Origin: an uncultured Rhodobacter sp.
GTDB lineage: Bacteria; Pseudomonadota; Alphaproteobacteria; Rhodobacterales; Rhodobacteraceae
Direction: 5' to 3'
Length of the DNA stretch: 64,000 nucleotides
Assembly (NCBI GenBank): GCA_945952585.1
Contig: CAMFII010000005.1
Location: forward strand, 124,001-188,000
Shown here: positions 10,620-20,922 of the stretch, one piece after another
How the letters are laid out: the number at the start of each line of letters is the position of its first letter
Numbering within the stretch: the stretch's first letter is position 1
The notes under the pieces: generated by a model
Database searches by the model: none
What the model was told of the DNA's origin: nothing
Seen by the model: the letters and a program-made list of their open reading frames with translations, nothing else
Position numbers and translations under genes: made by a program

Positions 10620-12305
10620 TCAGTTCCCCAGGATGCCCGGCAGGCGCAGGCCGTGTTCGCGGGCGCAGTCCTTGGCGATGTCGTAGCCCGCATCGGCATG
10701 GCGCATGACACCGGTCGCCGGGTCGTTCCAGAGGACGTTCGACAGCCGCCGCGCCGCGTCGTCGGTGCCGTCGGCGACCACGACCATGCCGGAATGCTGG
10801 CTGAAGCCCATGCCCACGCCGCCGCCGTGATGGAGCGACACCCAGGTCGCGCCAGAGGCGGTGTTAAGTAGCGCGTTCAGGAGCGGCCAGTCCGACACCG
10901 CATCCGAGCCGTCCTTCATCGCCTCGGTCTCGCGGTTGGGCGAAGCAACGGAGCCTGAATCGAGGTGGTCCCGGCCGATGACGATCGGGGCCTTCAGTTC
11001 GCCCGACTTCACCATCTCGTTGAACATCAGCCCCGCCCGGTGCCGGTCACCGAGGCCGATCCAGCAGATGCGCGCGGGCAGACCCTGGAAGGCGATCCGC
11101 TCCTGCGCCATGTCGAGCCAGCGGTGCAGGTGATGGTTCTCGGGGAAGAGCTTCTTCATGGCCGCGTCGGTCTTGTGGATGTCGGACGGATCGCCCGACA
11201 GCGCGCACCAGCGGAAGGGACCGATGCCCTTGCAGAAGAGCGGGCGGATATAGGCCGGCACGAAGCCCGGGAAGGCGAAGGCATTCTCCAGCCCCTCGTC
11301 CTGCGCGACCTGGCGGATGTTGTTGCCGTAGTCGAGCGTCGGCACGCCCGCGTTCCAGAAATCGACCATCGCCGCGACATGGGTCTTCATGCTGGCGCGG
11401 GAGGCTTTCTCGACCGCGTGGGGATCGCTTTCCTGCTTGGCCCGCCATTCGGCGACCGTCCAGCCCGCCGGGCAATAGCCGTGCAGCGGGTCATGGGCCG
11501 AGGTCTGGTCGGTGACGATGTCGGGGCGATGGCCGCCCGCCTTCATCCGTTTCACCAGTTCCGGGAAGATCTCCGCGGCGTTGCCGAGAAGGCCGACCGA
11601 TTTCGCCTCGCCCTTCGCCGTCCAGTCGTCGATCAGCGCCAGCGCCTCGTCGAGCGTTTTCGCCTTGGCGTCGAGGTAGCGGGTGCGGATGCGGAAATCG
11701 ATGCGGGTCTCGTCCACCTCGACCGCGAGGCAGCAGGCCCCGGCCATGACCGCGGCGAGCGGCTGCGCGCCGCCCATGCCGCCAAGGCCGCCGGTCAGGA
11801 TCCACTTGCCCTTGAGGTTGCCGTCATAGTGCTGGCGGCCGGCCTCGGCGAAGGTCTCGTAGGTGCCCTGCACGATGCCCTGGGTGCCGATGTAGATCCA
11901 GGACCCGGCGGTCATCTGGCCGTACATGGCAAGGCCCTTCTTGTCGAGCTCGTTGAAATGGTCCCAGGTCGCCCAGTGCGGTACGAGGTTCGAGTTGGCG
12001 ATCAGCACGCGCGGCGCGTCCTTATGAGTGCGGAAGACGCCGACGGGCTTGCCGGACTGGACGAGCAGCGTCTCGTCCTCGTTCAGCGTCTTCAGCGTCG
12101 CGACGATGCGGTCGAAATCCTCCCAGGTGCGGGCGGCGCGGCCGATGCCGCCATAGACGACCAACTCATGCGGGTTCTCGGCGACATCCGGGTGCAGGTT
12201 GTTCATCAGCATCCGCATCGGCGCCTCGGTCAGCCAGCTTTTCGCGGTGATCTCGGTGCCGGTCGGGGGGAAGACGTCGCGCAGGTTGTGACGGGGATTG
12301 GTCAT
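10620..12305 (-). CDS. hutU: Urocanate hydratase
   Basis: [37 protein letters not shown]; 562 codons including stop; longer ORF start rejected. Confidence 0.96.
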   Translation of the reverse strand: MTNPRHNLRDVFPPTGTEITAKSWLTEAPMRMLMNNLHPDVAENPHELVVYGGIGRAARTWEDFDRIVATLKTLNEDETLLVQSGKPVGVFRTHKDAPRVLIANSNLVPHWATWDHFNELDKKGLAMYGQMTAGSWIYIGTQGIVQGTYETFAEAGRQHYDGNLKGKWILTGGLGGMGGAQPLAAVMAGACCLAVEVDETRIDFRIRTRYLDAKAKTLDEALALIDDWTAKGEAKSVGLLGNAAEIFPELVKRMKAGGHRPDIVTDQTSAHDPLHGYCPAGWTVAEWRAKQESDPHAVEKASRASMKTHVAAMVDFWNAGVPTLDYGNNIRQVAQDEGLENAFAFPGFVPAYIRPLFCKGIGPFRWCALSGDPSDIHKTDAAMKKLFPENHHLHRWLDMAQERIAFQGLPARICWIGLGDRHRAGLMFNEMVKSGELKAPIVIGRDHLDSGSVASPNRETEAMKDGSDAVSDWPLLNALLNTASGATWVSLHHGGGVGMGFSQHSGMVVVADGTDDAARRLSNVLWNDPATGVMRHADAGYDIAKDCAREHGLRLPGILGN

Positions 12306-12333
12306 GATCAGGCTCCGGGTTTGGCGGAGGCCG

Positions 12334-12371
12334 CCGGGGGCTTTGCGCCCCCGGACCCCCGCAGGATATTT
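12334..12371 (-). repeat. GC-rich hairpin plus GGACCCCCGCAGGATATTT tail between hutH and hutU
   Basis: CCGGGGGC-tttgc-GCCCCCGG followed by ACCCCCGCAGGATATTT. Confidence 0.6.
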
Positions 12372-13906
12372 CAGAACGAAAGAAGGGGCAGGTCGGTCTT
12401 CGCGGCCCCGGCCAGCGCGCCGCTGGCGATGAGCGTTGCGGCGGCCTCGAGATCGGGGGCGAGATAGCGGTCTTCGCCGAGCGTCGCCACGTCCTGGCGC
12501 AGGCGGGCGACGACGCGGGCGAGGGGGGCCGAGGTGGTCAGCGGTGCGCGGAATTCGACGCCTTGCGCGGCGCAAAGGGCTTCGACGCCGAGGATGCGGG
12601 CGAGGTTCTCGTTCATCCTTGTCAAGCGGCGCGCGCCGTGGGCGGCCATGCTGACGTGATCCTCCTGGTTGGCGCTGGTGGGCGTCGAGTCGATCACGGT
12701 CGGATGGGCGAGGTGTTTGTTTTCGCTCATCAGCGCGGCGGTCGTGACCTCGGCGATCATCAGGCCGGAGTTGAGGCCGGGGTTTGGTGTCAGGAACGGC
12801 GGCAGGTCGAAGCTGAGCGTCGGATCGACCATCAGCGCCACGCGGCGCTGGGCGATCGCGCCGATCTCGCTGATCGCGAGCGCGATCATGTCGGCGGCGA
12901 AGCCCACCGGCTCTGCATGGAAGTTGCCGCCCGAGACGATGCCGCCCGATGTCAGCACCAGCGGGTTGTCGGTCGCGGCATTGGCCTCGGTCTGAAGGGT
13001 GCGGGCGGCGAGGCGAAGGACATCCATCGCAGCGCCGGTCACCTGCGGCTGGCAGCGGATGCAATAGGGGTCCTGCACGCGGGTGTCGCCGGTGCGGTGG
13101 CTTTCGCGGATGACCGAGCCTGCGAGAAGGGCGCGCATCGTCGCTGCAGCTTCGATCTGGCCGGCATGGCCGCGCAGGTCGTGGATCTCGGGTTCCAATG
13201 GGGCGGTCGAGCCCATGATAGCGTCGGTCGAAAGCGCCGAGACGACGAGGGCCGATTGTGCGGCGGTCCAGGCGTCGAACAGGCCCGCGAGCGCATAGGC
13301 AGTCGAGAATTGCGTGCCGTTGATCAGGGCGAGGCCTTCCTTCGGCCCGAGGACGATCGGTGACAGGCCAGCCATCGCCAGCGCCTCGCCGCCGGGCAGG
13401 CGGGAGCCGTCAACATCCGCCTCACCATGCCCGATCATGACGGCGGCCATATGGGCGAGGGGGGCGAGGTCGCCGGAGGCGCCGACCGAGCCTTGTGCGG
13501 GGACGACCGGCGTAACGCCGCGCGCCAGCATCCCTTCCAGAAGTTCTATCAGTTCCCACCGGACGCCGGAAGCGCCGCGGCCGAGCGAGAGGAGCTTCAG
13601 CACCATCATCAGCCGGGCGACGGCGCGCGGCATCGGCTCGCCCACGCCGCAGCAATGGGAAAGGATCAGGTTGCGCTGGAGCGTGGCGGTGTCCTTTGAC
13701 GCGATCTTCAGCGAGGCGAGCTTGCCGAAGCCGGTGTTGACCCCATAGACCGGCTCGGTCCCGGCGGCGGCGGCGGCGATGCGGGCGGCGGCGGCCTCGA
13801 CCGGGCCGCGGGCGCTGGCGTCGAGACGGGCCGGCGCCTCCTGCCGGTAGATGCGTTCCAACTGGGCGAGCGTCGTCGCGCCGGGGATCAAGGTTTCAGC
13901 GGTCAA
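12371..13906 (-). CDS. hutH: Histidine ammonia-lyase (start approximate, TTG)
   Basis: '[21 protein letters not shown]' MIO-forming motif; overlaps the 3' end of hutI. Confidence 0.94.
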   Translation of the reverse strand: MTAETLIPGATTLAQLERIYRQEAPARLDASARGPVEAAAARIAAAAAGTEPVYGVNTGFGKLASLKIASKDTATLQRNLILSHCCGVGEPMPRAVARLMMVLKLLSLGRGASGVRWELIELLEGMLARGVTPVVPAQGSVGASGDLAPLAHMAAVMIGHGEADVDGSRLPGGEALAMAGLSPIVLGPKEGLALINGTQFSTAYALAGLFDAWTAAQSALVVSALSTDAIMGSTAPLEPEIHDLRGHAGQIEAAATMRALLAGSVIRESHRTGDTRVQDPYCIRCQPQVTGAAMDVLRLAARTLQTEANAATDNPLVLTSGGIVSGGNFHAEPVGFAADMIALAISEIGAIAQRRVALMVDPTLSFDLPPFLTPNPGLNSGLMIAEVTTAALMSENKHLAHPTVIDSTPTSANQEDHVSMAAHGARRLTRMNENLARILGVEALCAAQGVEFRAPLTTSAPLARVVARLRQDVATLGEDRYLAPDLEAAATLIASGALAGAAKTDLPLLSF

Positions 13907-15095
13907 TCTGGCCTCCGAAGATGCGGGCGTGAAGGGGCGTGGGGCCGATGCGCCAGGAAAGCTCGGCGGGGGTCTTCGCCTCCCACACGGCGAGGTCGGC
14001 GCGCAGGCCCGGGGCGAGGCGACCGCGGTCGGCGAGGCCAAGGGCGCGGGCGGCATGGGCGGTGGCGCCGAGAAGCGCCTCCTCGGGCGTCATGCGGAAG
14101 AGCGTGCAGGCCATGTTCATGGCGAGCGTCAGCGAGGTCATCGGCGCTGTGCCGGGGTTGCAGTCGGTCGCGACTGCCATCGGCACGCCGTGCTGGCGCA
14201 GGAGGCCGATTGGCGGCAGTTGCGTCTCGCGGAGCGTGTAGAAGGCGCCGGGCAGGATCACCGCGACGGTGCCGTGGGCGGCCATGGCGCGGGCGCCGTC
14301 CTCGTCGAGATATTCGAGATGGTCGGCGGAGAGGGCGCCGTGGCGGGCCGCCAGCGCCGCGCCGCCGAGGTTCGACAGCTGCTCGGCATGGAGTTTTACC
14401 GGCAGGCCAAGGGCTTGGGCTGCGGTGAAGAGGCGCTCGACCTGCGCGGGCGAGAAGGCGATGCCCTCGCAGAAGGCGTCGACGGCGTCGATCAGGCCTT
14501 CCTCGTGGGCAAGCCGCATGGTCGGGATCGCGACCTCGTCGAGATAGGCGTCGGCACGGCCCTTGTAGTCGGGCGGCACCGCATGGGCGCCGAGATAGGT
14601 CGTGATGATGGTGACCGGGCGCACTTGCCCGAGGCGGCGGGCGGCGCGGAGCATCTTGAGTTCGGTTTCGGTGTCGAGACCATAGCCCGACTTGATCTCG
14701 ACCGTCGTGACGCCCTCGGCCAGCATCTGGTTTAGGCGGGGCAGGGCGGCTGCGACGAGCTCGTCCTCCGAGGCGGCGCGGGTGGCCTTGACGGTCGACA
14801 GGATGCCGCCGCCGGCGCGGGCGATGTCTTCGTAGGAGGCGCCGTTCAGCCGCATCTCGAATTCGGTCGCGCGGGTGCCGCCGAAGACGATGTGGGTGTG
14901 GCAGTCGATCAGCGCGGGCGTCACGAGGCGGCCGCCCAGATCCCGGGCAGGCAGGCCGGCATAGTCGTCGGGCAGGTCGGACTGCGGGCCGATCCACTCG
15001 ATCCGGTCGACCTCGAGCACCAGCGCGGCGTCGGGGATCAGGCCGTAGCTGCCCTGCATGGTCGCTGCTGTCGCCCCGATCAGGAGAATCGCCAT
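13896..15095 (-). CDS. hutI: Imidazolonepropionase
   Basis: [36 protein letters not shown]; '[17 protein letters not shown]' metal-binding motif. Confidence 0.94.
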   Translation of the reverse strand: MAILLIGATAATMQGSYGLIPDAALVLEVDRIEWIGPQSDLPDDYAGLPARDLGGRLVTPALIDCHTHIVFGGTRATEFEMRLNGASYEDIARAGGGILSTVKATRAASEDELVAAALPRLNQMLAEGVTTVEIKSGYGLDTETELKMLRAARRLGQVRPVTIITTYLGAHAVPPDYKGRADAYLDEVAIPTMRLAHEEGLIDAVDAFCEGIAFSPAQVERLFTAAQALGLPVKLHAEQLSNLGGAALAARHGALSADHLEYLDEDGARAMAAHGTVAVILPGAFYTLRETQLPPIGLLRQHGVPMAVATDCNPGTAPMTSLTLAMNMACTLFRMTPEEALLGATAHAARALGLADRGRLAPGLRADLAVWEAKTPAELSWRIGPTPLHARIFGGQIDR

Positions 15096-15105
15096 TCCGC
15101 TTGCC

Positions 15106-15144
15106 TTATGTCTGAGATTGACGCTATTATGTCTGCACATAATA
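15106..15144. promoter_or_regulatory. Candidate HutC operator in the hutI/hutF divergent promoter
   Basis: Perfect palindrome TATTATGT-CTGC-ACATAATA (15125-15144) plus second TTATGTCTG half-site at 15106-15114. Confidence 0.6.
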
Positions 15145-15167
15145 AGCCATGTCAAGCGAGGATGCCG

Positions 15168-16520
15168 ATGACCCTGATCCATGCGAGGACCGCCCTTCTG
15201 CCGCAGGGATGGGCGCGGGACGTGACCGTGGCGCTGGACGGCGGGCGGATCGCCTCGGTCGTGGCGGGAGCGGCCCCGGGGGGCGTGCAGGTCGATTGCC
15301 TGCTGCCCGCGCCGGTGAACCTGCATTCCCATGCCTTTCAGCGGGCGATGGCAGGGCTGACCGAGACGCGGACGGCGGGGCAGGACAGCTTCTGGACCTG
15401 GCGCAGCCTGATGTACCGCTTCCTCGAGCGGCTGACGCCCGAGGATGTCGAGGCGATCGCGGCCTTTGTACAGATGGAAATGGCCGAGGCGGGCTATGCG
15501 GCGGTGGCCGAGTTCCATTACCTGCACCACGCGCCGGGCGGGGCGGCCTATGCCGACCGGGCGGAGATGTCGGCGCGGATCGCGATTGCGGCGGCCGAGT
15601 CCGGGCTGGGCCTGACGCTGCTGCCGGTGCTTTACGAGCAGGGAGGTTGTGACGGACGGGCGCTGGCCGGGGGGCAGCTGCGCTTCGGCAATGACCGGGA
15701 CGGCTATGCGGCGCTGTGGGAAGGCGCGGCGAAGGCGCTGGCGCATCTGCCGGGCGACACGCGACTGGGCGTCGCGCCGCATTCGCTGCGGGCGGTGTCG
15801 CGCGGGTCGCTGGACTGGGTGGCGGGGATCGCGCCGCTGGCGCCGGTGCACCTGCATCTGGCCGAACAGGTGGCCGAGGTCGATGAGGTGAAGGCGGCCT
15901 ATGGCGCGCGGCCGGTGGAGTGGCTTCTGGCGAACGCTCAGGTCGATCCGCGCTGGTGCCTGATCCATGCGACGCAGATGGAGCCGCAGGAGACGGAGGG
16001 GCTGGCGGCGACCGGGGCGGTGGCGGGGCTGTGCCCGATCACCGAGGCGAACCTCGGCGACGGCATCTTCGACGGGGTCCGCTACACCCAAGCCGGGGGC
16101 AGGTGGGGCGTGGGGTCGGACAGCAACGTGGACATCACGCTGTCGGGCGAGTTGCGGCTCTTCGAGTATTCACAGCGTCTGCGCGACCGGGGACGGGCGG
16201 TGCTGGCGGTGCCCGGCCGCTCGACGGGCCGGGTGCTGTGGGAGGGGGTCGCACAGGGTGGCGCTCAGGCAGCGGGGCGCGACGCGGGGGAAATCCGTGA
16301 GGGGCTCTGGGCCGATCTGGTGGCGCTGGACCTTTCGGCGCCCGATCTTGCGGGGCGCGAGGGCGACACGATCCTCGACGCGTTCATCTTCGGCAAGGGA
16401 CGGGTGGCCGAGCTTTGGTCGGCGGGCCGGCATCTGGTCGCAGCCGGACGCCACCACCAGCGCGACGCCATCGCCAACACCTATGCCCGCGTCATGGCGC
16501 GCCTGAAGGACGCGCTCTGA
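15168..16520 (+). CDS. hutF: Formimidoylglutamate deiminase
   Basis: '[22 protein letters not shown]', '[17 protein letters not shown]', amidohydrolase family. Confidence 0.92.
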   Translation: MTLIHARTALLPQGWARDVTVALDGGRIASVVAGAAPGGVQVDCLLPAPVNLHSHAFQRAMAGLTETRTAGQDSFWTWRSLMYRFLERLTPEDVEAIAAFVQMEMAEAGYAAVAEFHYLHHAPGGAAYADRAEMSARIAIAAAESGLGLTLLPVLYEQGGCDGRALAGGQLRFGNDRDGYAALWEGAAKALAHLPGDTRLGVAPHSLRAVSRGSLDWVAGIAPLAPVHLHLAEQVAEVDEVKAAYGARPVEWLLANAQVDPRWCLIHATQMEPQETEGLAATGAVAGLCPITEANLGDGIFDGVRYTQAGGRWGVGSDSNVDITLSGELRLFEYSQRLRDRGRAVLAVPGRSTGRVLWEGVAQGGAQAAGRDAGEIREGLWADLVALDLSAPDLAGREGDTILDAFIFGKGRVAELWSAGRHLVAAGRHHQRDAIANTYARVMARLKDAL

Positions 16521-17209
16521 TGCAGGCGCCGGGATGGGAAGCAATCCGCGACGAGGTGGCGGCGCGCATTCGCGCCCGGCTCTGGGCGCCGGGTGAGACC
16601 ATTCCGGGCGAAGAGACGCTGGCAGGCGAATTCGGCGTGGCGCGGGCAACGGTGAACCGGGCGCTCAGGGAACTGGCCGCGACGGGCGTGATCGAGCGAC
16701 GGCGCAAGGCGGGCACGCGCGTCGCGCTCTTGCCGGCGCGGCGGGCGACGCTGGAAATCGCGGTGATCCGGCTGGAAGTCGAGGGTAGGGGCCAGGCCTA
16801 CAGCCATCAGGTCCTTGCGGACCGGCTCGAGGCCGCGCCGCCGCCAGTGGCGGCCCGTCTAGGGCTTCCGCCCGGTGCCGTCCTGCGCCGCCTGCGCACC
16901 CTCCACCTCGCCGATGGACGGCCCTGGGCCTATGAGGATCGCTGGCTGAACCCGGCGGCGCTTGGTCAGGAGAAGCCCGATTTCACCACGGTAAGCGCCA
17001 ATGAATGGCTGGTGAGCCATGTGCCCTATGCCACCGGCGATATTGCCTTTTCCGCCGAAAGCGCGGGCCCGGATGAAGCAGCGGCGCTTGGCGTTGCCGA
17101 AGGGGCGGCGCTGTTCGTCACCGACCGGGCGACCTGGACCGAGGACATGCCGATCACTGCCGTCCGGCTTTTCCACATCCCCGGATACCGGATGCGCAGC
17201 GGGCTTTGA
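16520..17209 (+). CDS. hutC: GntR-family histidine utilization repressor
   Basis: GntR wHTH 'EETLAGEFGVARATVNRALRELAATGVIERRRKAGTRVA' with UTRA-like C-terminus; adjacent to hutF. Confidence 0.9.
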   Translation: MQAPGWEAIRDEVAARIRARLWAPGETIPGEETLAGEFGVARATVNRALRELAATGVIERRRKAGTRVALLPARRATLEIAVIRLEVEGRGQAYSHQVLADRLEAAPPPVAARLGLPPGAVLRRLRTLHLADGRPWAYEDRWLNPAALGQEKPDFTTVSANEWLVSHVPYATGDIAFSAESAGPDEAAALGVAEGAALFVTDRATWTEDMPITAVRLFHIPGYRMRSGL

Positions 17210-17363
17210 CGCGCCTTCGGCCGGGGGGCGAAGGGGGCTTAGGCGATCTCCCGGCCGAGCTTTGTCGGCAGGCGGTTCTCCAACGCAACTCCGGCCTGAG
17301 TGAACGGCGGTCCCGGTCCCGGCCACGATGCCATGCATGGCCCGGGATGCTCTGGACTGGAAG

Positions 17364-17846
17364 CTACAGTGTCGCGACCAGCGGATAGGCCAGTCCCGCC
17401 AGGGCGATCGAGATGCCCATCGGAAAGCCGCGCTGCTCGGACAGGCCCAGCCATCCGATCTCGCGCAGGGGACGGATGGTGCGCAGAAGGGTGAGGCCAG
17501 CGATGCCGATGGCCAGCGACAGGGCAAAGAGGCGCGCGAAGCCGATCAGTCCTGGCACCGGAATGAACAGGATCAGGCAGGCCAGGATCTTGACGTCCCC
17601 CCCGCCGATCAGCCCCAGGGCAAAGGCCGCGAATCCGAGCAGGAACACAGCGCCGGCGGCAATCAGGCGCGGGCCGAGGTCGACTGGCGGGGCGATCAGG
17701 CAGGCGAGGGCGAAGGCCGCCAGTGCAAGAAGGCTCAGCCAGTTCGGGATCCGCATGTAGCGCAGGTCGAAATAGGCCACGGCGCAAAGCAGCGGCGCCA
17801 GCAGGACCAGCGGGGCAAGTGTGGCCATCGGGATGGGCTCAGGCAT
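17364..17846 (-). CDS. cpaA: A24-type prepilin peptidase (CpaA/TadV-like)
   Basis: 'AVAYFDLRYMRIPNWLSLLAL', 'GLIGGGDVKILA' (GxGD motif). Confidence 0.88.
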   Translation of the reverse strand: MPEPIPMATLAPLVLLAPLLCAVAYFDLRYMRIPNWLSLLALAAFALACLIAPPVDLGPRLIAAGAVFLLGFAAFALGLIGGGDVKILACLILFIPVPGLIGFARLFALSLAIGIAGLTLLRTIRPLREIGWLGLSEQRGFPMGISIALAGLAYPLVATL

Positions 17847-18780
17847 AGTGCAGCTGCGGGCTGCCGGCGTCTGGCGTCCGCGGACCGATCAGCCGGAACA
17901 GCAGTTCCGCCTGGCTTGCGGTCTGGGTCTTGGCGTAGATGCTGCGCAGATGCGAGCGCACGGTGGTTTCGGTGATGCCAAGCTCGGCCGCCGCGCCGCG
18001 CACCGACAGGCCGCGGCTGAGGCACAGGCAGATGCGGTATTCGCAACGGCTCAGCCGGGCAGGATTCGTCGAACCGAGGATCGATGCCGCAACGGCGGTC
18101 CCCCGCGCCTCGGAATCCGGCCGGCGAAAGGCAACGTCGCGCGAAACGATGCCGAGTTGCCGCGTGGCCCAGGTCCGCGCGACCGTCGGCAAGACGGCGG
18201 CAAGCGTGGCAAGAGCCCGCTCCGACCGCTGATCGCGGAAATGGAGTTCGATGACATCCCGCTCCGTTGCGCCCGAAGACAGGACCAGTACGCAGAAGTC
18301 GTGAAAGCCCCGCGCGGACTGGAATTCGCTCAGGAACGGGTTCGACGGCTCGGGCGCATCGGCCTCGTGCCAGATCGTCCCGGCCCGCGCGCCGTCAAGC
18401 GCGTTGCCAAAGACCGAGTCGGCGAGGCTGAGCCGCAGCGGGCGACCAAAGCTTTGTTCTGCACCCGGGTCGTGCTGCGCGATGCGGGTTTGATGGCCGT
18501 CGCTCCGGCGCGTGCGGATCAGCAGACCCGCTTCAGCGCCCAGGCCTTCGCAAAGATCCGCGAAAGCCGCACCGATCGAGGCCGATCCATGGAGCGCTTC
18601 GCACCAGGTGGCAATTGCATCGACAATTTGCGCTTGCTGCAATCCGGCGGCAACTTCGCCGCGGGCCGAGGGGCCGAATTCACTGTTACTGACCATGCCG
18701 TCACCATTTGGCTGGCAAAGGTCAAAAGCCAGCCCTGAAGATGTCGCCGCCACACCTTGACGCCGAAACGTCATATTCAT
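17839..18780 (-). CDS. LuxR-family transcriptional regulator
   Basis: C-terminal HTH 'LSRCEYRICLCLSRGLSVRGAAAELGITETTVRSHLRSIYAKTQTASQAEL'. Confidence 0.85.
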   Translation of the reverse strand: MNMTFRRQGVAATSSGLAFDLCQPNGDGMVSNSEFGPSARGEVAAGLQQAQIVDAIATWCEALHGSASIGAAFADLCEGLGAEAGLLIRTRRSDGHQTRIAQHDPGAEQSFGRPLRLSLADSVFGNALDGARAGTIWHEADAPEPSNPFLSEFQSARGFHDFCVLVLSSGATERDVIELHFRDQRSERALATLAAVLPTVARTWATRQLGIVSRDVAFRRPDSEARGTAVAASILGSTNPARLSRCEYRICLCLSRGLSVRGAAAELGITETTVRSHLRSIYAKTQTASQAELLFRLIGPRTPDAGSPQLHYA

Positions 18781-18834
18781 GAACGGTTATTGACCGGATT
18801 AAGTCAAGATTTTGCCGCATTCTCAGGTTGTTGC

Positions 18835-18850
18835 GATTGATATTTCAATC
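18835..18850. promoter_or_regulatory. Palindrome GATTGA-TATT-TCAATC in the luxR upstream region
   Basis: Perfect 6-bp arms in an AT-rich gap between tadC and luxR. Confidence 0.35.
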
Positions 18851-18937
18851 AGGGCGCGAATTTTTGATATCGGGCCCCAATCAATCCTCGATCAGTTCGC
18901 ATGATTGTCCAGATTTTAACGAGGCCGCCTTGGTGAA

Positions 18938-19939
18938 TTAGCCGGCAAAGAATCGGATATATCGCAGGGCGACAGGTCCGATGGTGAGAATCAGCAGGGC
19001 AGGCAGCATCAGGAACGCCATCACCGCCGACATCTGGACGGGAAGGCGATTGGCTTTTTCCTGCGCCCGCAATTCGCGATGCAGCCGCATTTCGCTGGCA
19101 TAGGTAATAAGGACGCCCGAGATGTCGGCGCCAAACTGGATCGATTGCAGCACGACGTTGACAAATGACCCGACCTCTTCGACCTGGGTCCGCGCCGCCA
19201 TGTCGAGGAGCGCCTTGTCGCGGTTGCGGCCGGCCTGGATTTCGCGCTGCGTCAGCAGGAATTCCTGCGACAGCTCGGGCGCCGCCTCGGCCAGTTCATT
19301 GCCGACACGGATCATCGCGGCGTCGATGCCCAACCCCGCTTCGACCGAGATCTGCAACAGGTCGAGGGCATTTGGAAAGGCCAGCCGGATCGCCTCGCGC
19401 CGGGCATTGGCCCTTGAGCGCAGCCAGTAAGCCGGGCCGAAGAACCCGCTCCAGACAAGGACGGCGGTGATCTGGACCAGGTTGAACCTTGTCAGCTGGT
19501 TGACACGGGTCGCGACCGGTTCCGGCAGGGACAGGAGCCCCGCCTGCGCCGCTGCTATCGTGCTCATAAGCAGCAAGGGAAGAACGATGCCGAGTCCGAG
19601 ACGCAGCAGGTAGTAATTGCGGACCGCATGGGCGCCGTGGCGTCCTGCCAAGGCCAGTTGGCGCTGGACCTGGGTGCGTTCCTTTTCATCGGACGGGATC
19701 AGCGACTTCATCAGGCCGCTCGGCGCTGCCGACATCGGGCGCAGGATGCCGGCCTCGAAACCGCCGTCGCGTGCGCGGGGGCCTTGCGCGGCCATCCGGC
19801 GCAGGACCCGGTCGCGGGGCGAAAGCGCGGCCGCGACGCCGAGAAACGCAACAAGAACGCCGAGGCCGACACCGTACATGCCGAAATCTGCTGCGGTGAC
19901 CTGAGAAAGGTCGGGCACGAAGGGAAGATTTTCAAACAT
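18938..19939 (-). CDS. tadC: Tad pilus assembly membrane protein TadC
   Basis: GspF/T2SSF-type; 'LDLLQISVEAGLGIDAAMIRVGNELAEAAPELSQEFLLTQREIQAGRNRDKAL'. Confidence 0.9.
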   Translation of the reverse strand: MFENLPFVPDLSQVTAADFGMYGVGLGVLVAFLGVAAALSPRDRVLRRMAAQGPRARDGGFEAGILRPMSAAPSGLMKSLIPSDEKERTQVQRQLALAGRHGAHAVRNYYLLRLGLGIVLPLLLMSTIAAAQAGLLSLPEPVATRVNQLTRFNLVQITAVLVWSGFFGPAYWLRSRANARREAIRLAFPNALDLLQISVEAGLGIDAAMIRVGNELAEAAPELSQEFLLTQREIQAGRNRDKALLDMAARTQVEEVGSFVNVVLQSIQFGADISGVLITYASEMRLHRELRAQEKANRLPVQMSAVMAFLMLPALLILTIGPVALRYIRFFAG

Positions 19940-19950
19940 GGCAGGTCCCT

Positions 19951-20922
19951 TCAGAAGCGGAAGTTGACGAGACGGCGCATCACCACGGCATTCGCGAGGA
20001 CGAGGCCCAGCACGACGATCGCCGTCGGACGGAACAGGGGGTCGCCGCTGATGTCGCCGTAGTAGCTGGGCACGAGGATCGACATCGCGGCGATGATGAT
20101 CAGCGGGATCATTGACAGGATCACGGCAGAGAGCCGGCCTTCGGCAGAGATGGCCTTGATCTTGCGGCGCATCATGAGGCGGTCGCGGATCACCCGCGCC
20201 AGGGTCGACAGCATCCGCGCCAGATCGCCGCCGGTTCCGTGCTGGATCGCGATGCTGACCGAAAGGAAGCGGGCGTCCTCGGTGCCGATCCGGTCGGCCA
20301 GATCATGGAACGCGTCGACCAGATCGTCTCCATAGGCGATCTGGTCGACCATCACTCCGAACTCCGATGCGACCGGATCGGCCATTTCGCGCGCGACCGA
20401 GGTCATCGTGGTGTTCAGCGGATGCCCGACACGCAGCCCCCTCGCCATCAGTTCCAGCGCATCGGGCAGTTGCCGCGTCAGCTCGTCGAGACGGCGGGTT
20501 GCAGCGATCTGCAGGGCGATGCGCGGCAGGACGATGAACAGCAGGATCGCGACCGGCAACGAAAAGGCGAAGGGGACGAAACGCGACGCTGCCCCGGCGA
20601 AGATCAGGGTCGCGCCGAAGGCGATCAGCGACAGCCGGCCGGCGCCATAGCTGATGCCGGCCTGGCGCAGTTCAAGGGGAAGGGACGCGAGCCCCGGCAC
20701 ACGCGACAGCGCCCAGCTTTCGGCGCGCGGCTTGAGCAGGCGGAGGACGTCATCCCCCGTGGCCCCTTTGGCGATCATCCGCATGCGCCGGCTGCGGGCG
20801 TCGTGCGGGGTTTCCTGACGGGACAGGGCCTGCCGGATCCCCTCGAATGCCACAAGGGCGCCCAGGAAGGTCGTTGCGATCAGCAGCAGGTCGAGACCGA
20901 AGATCGAACCGTTTGCCATCAC
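19951..20922 (-). CDS. tadB: Tad pilus assembly membrane protein TadB
   Basis: 'LPDALELMARGLRVGHPLNTTMTSVAREMADPVASEFG'; T2SSF domain. Confidence 0.9.
   Translation of the reverse strand: MMANGSIFGLDLLLIATTFLGALVAFEGIRQALSRQETPHDARSRRMRMIAKGATGDDVLRLLKPRAESWALSRVPGLASLPLELRQAGISYGAGRLSLIAFGATLIFAGAASRFVPFAFSLPVAILLFIVLPRIALQIAATRRLDELTRQLPDALELMARGLRVGHPLNTTMTSVAREMADPVASEFGVMVDQIAYGDDLVDAFHDLADRIGTEDARFLSVSIAIQHGTGGDLARMLSTLARVIRDRLMMRRKIKAISAEGRLSAVILSMIPLIIIAAMSILVPSYYGDISGDPLFRPTAIVVLGLVLANAVVMRRLVNFRF

Noticed and set aside
10965-12467. 500-aa forward ORF antisense to hutU
   Set aside because: Shadow of a highly conserved gene; no RBS or domain support
13907-16091. Long N-terminal extension of the hutI ORF (and similar extensions of hutU, hutH, trpD, cpaE, cpaB)
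   Set aside because: Extensions run antisense into neighbouring genes; internal starts give the conserved N-termini
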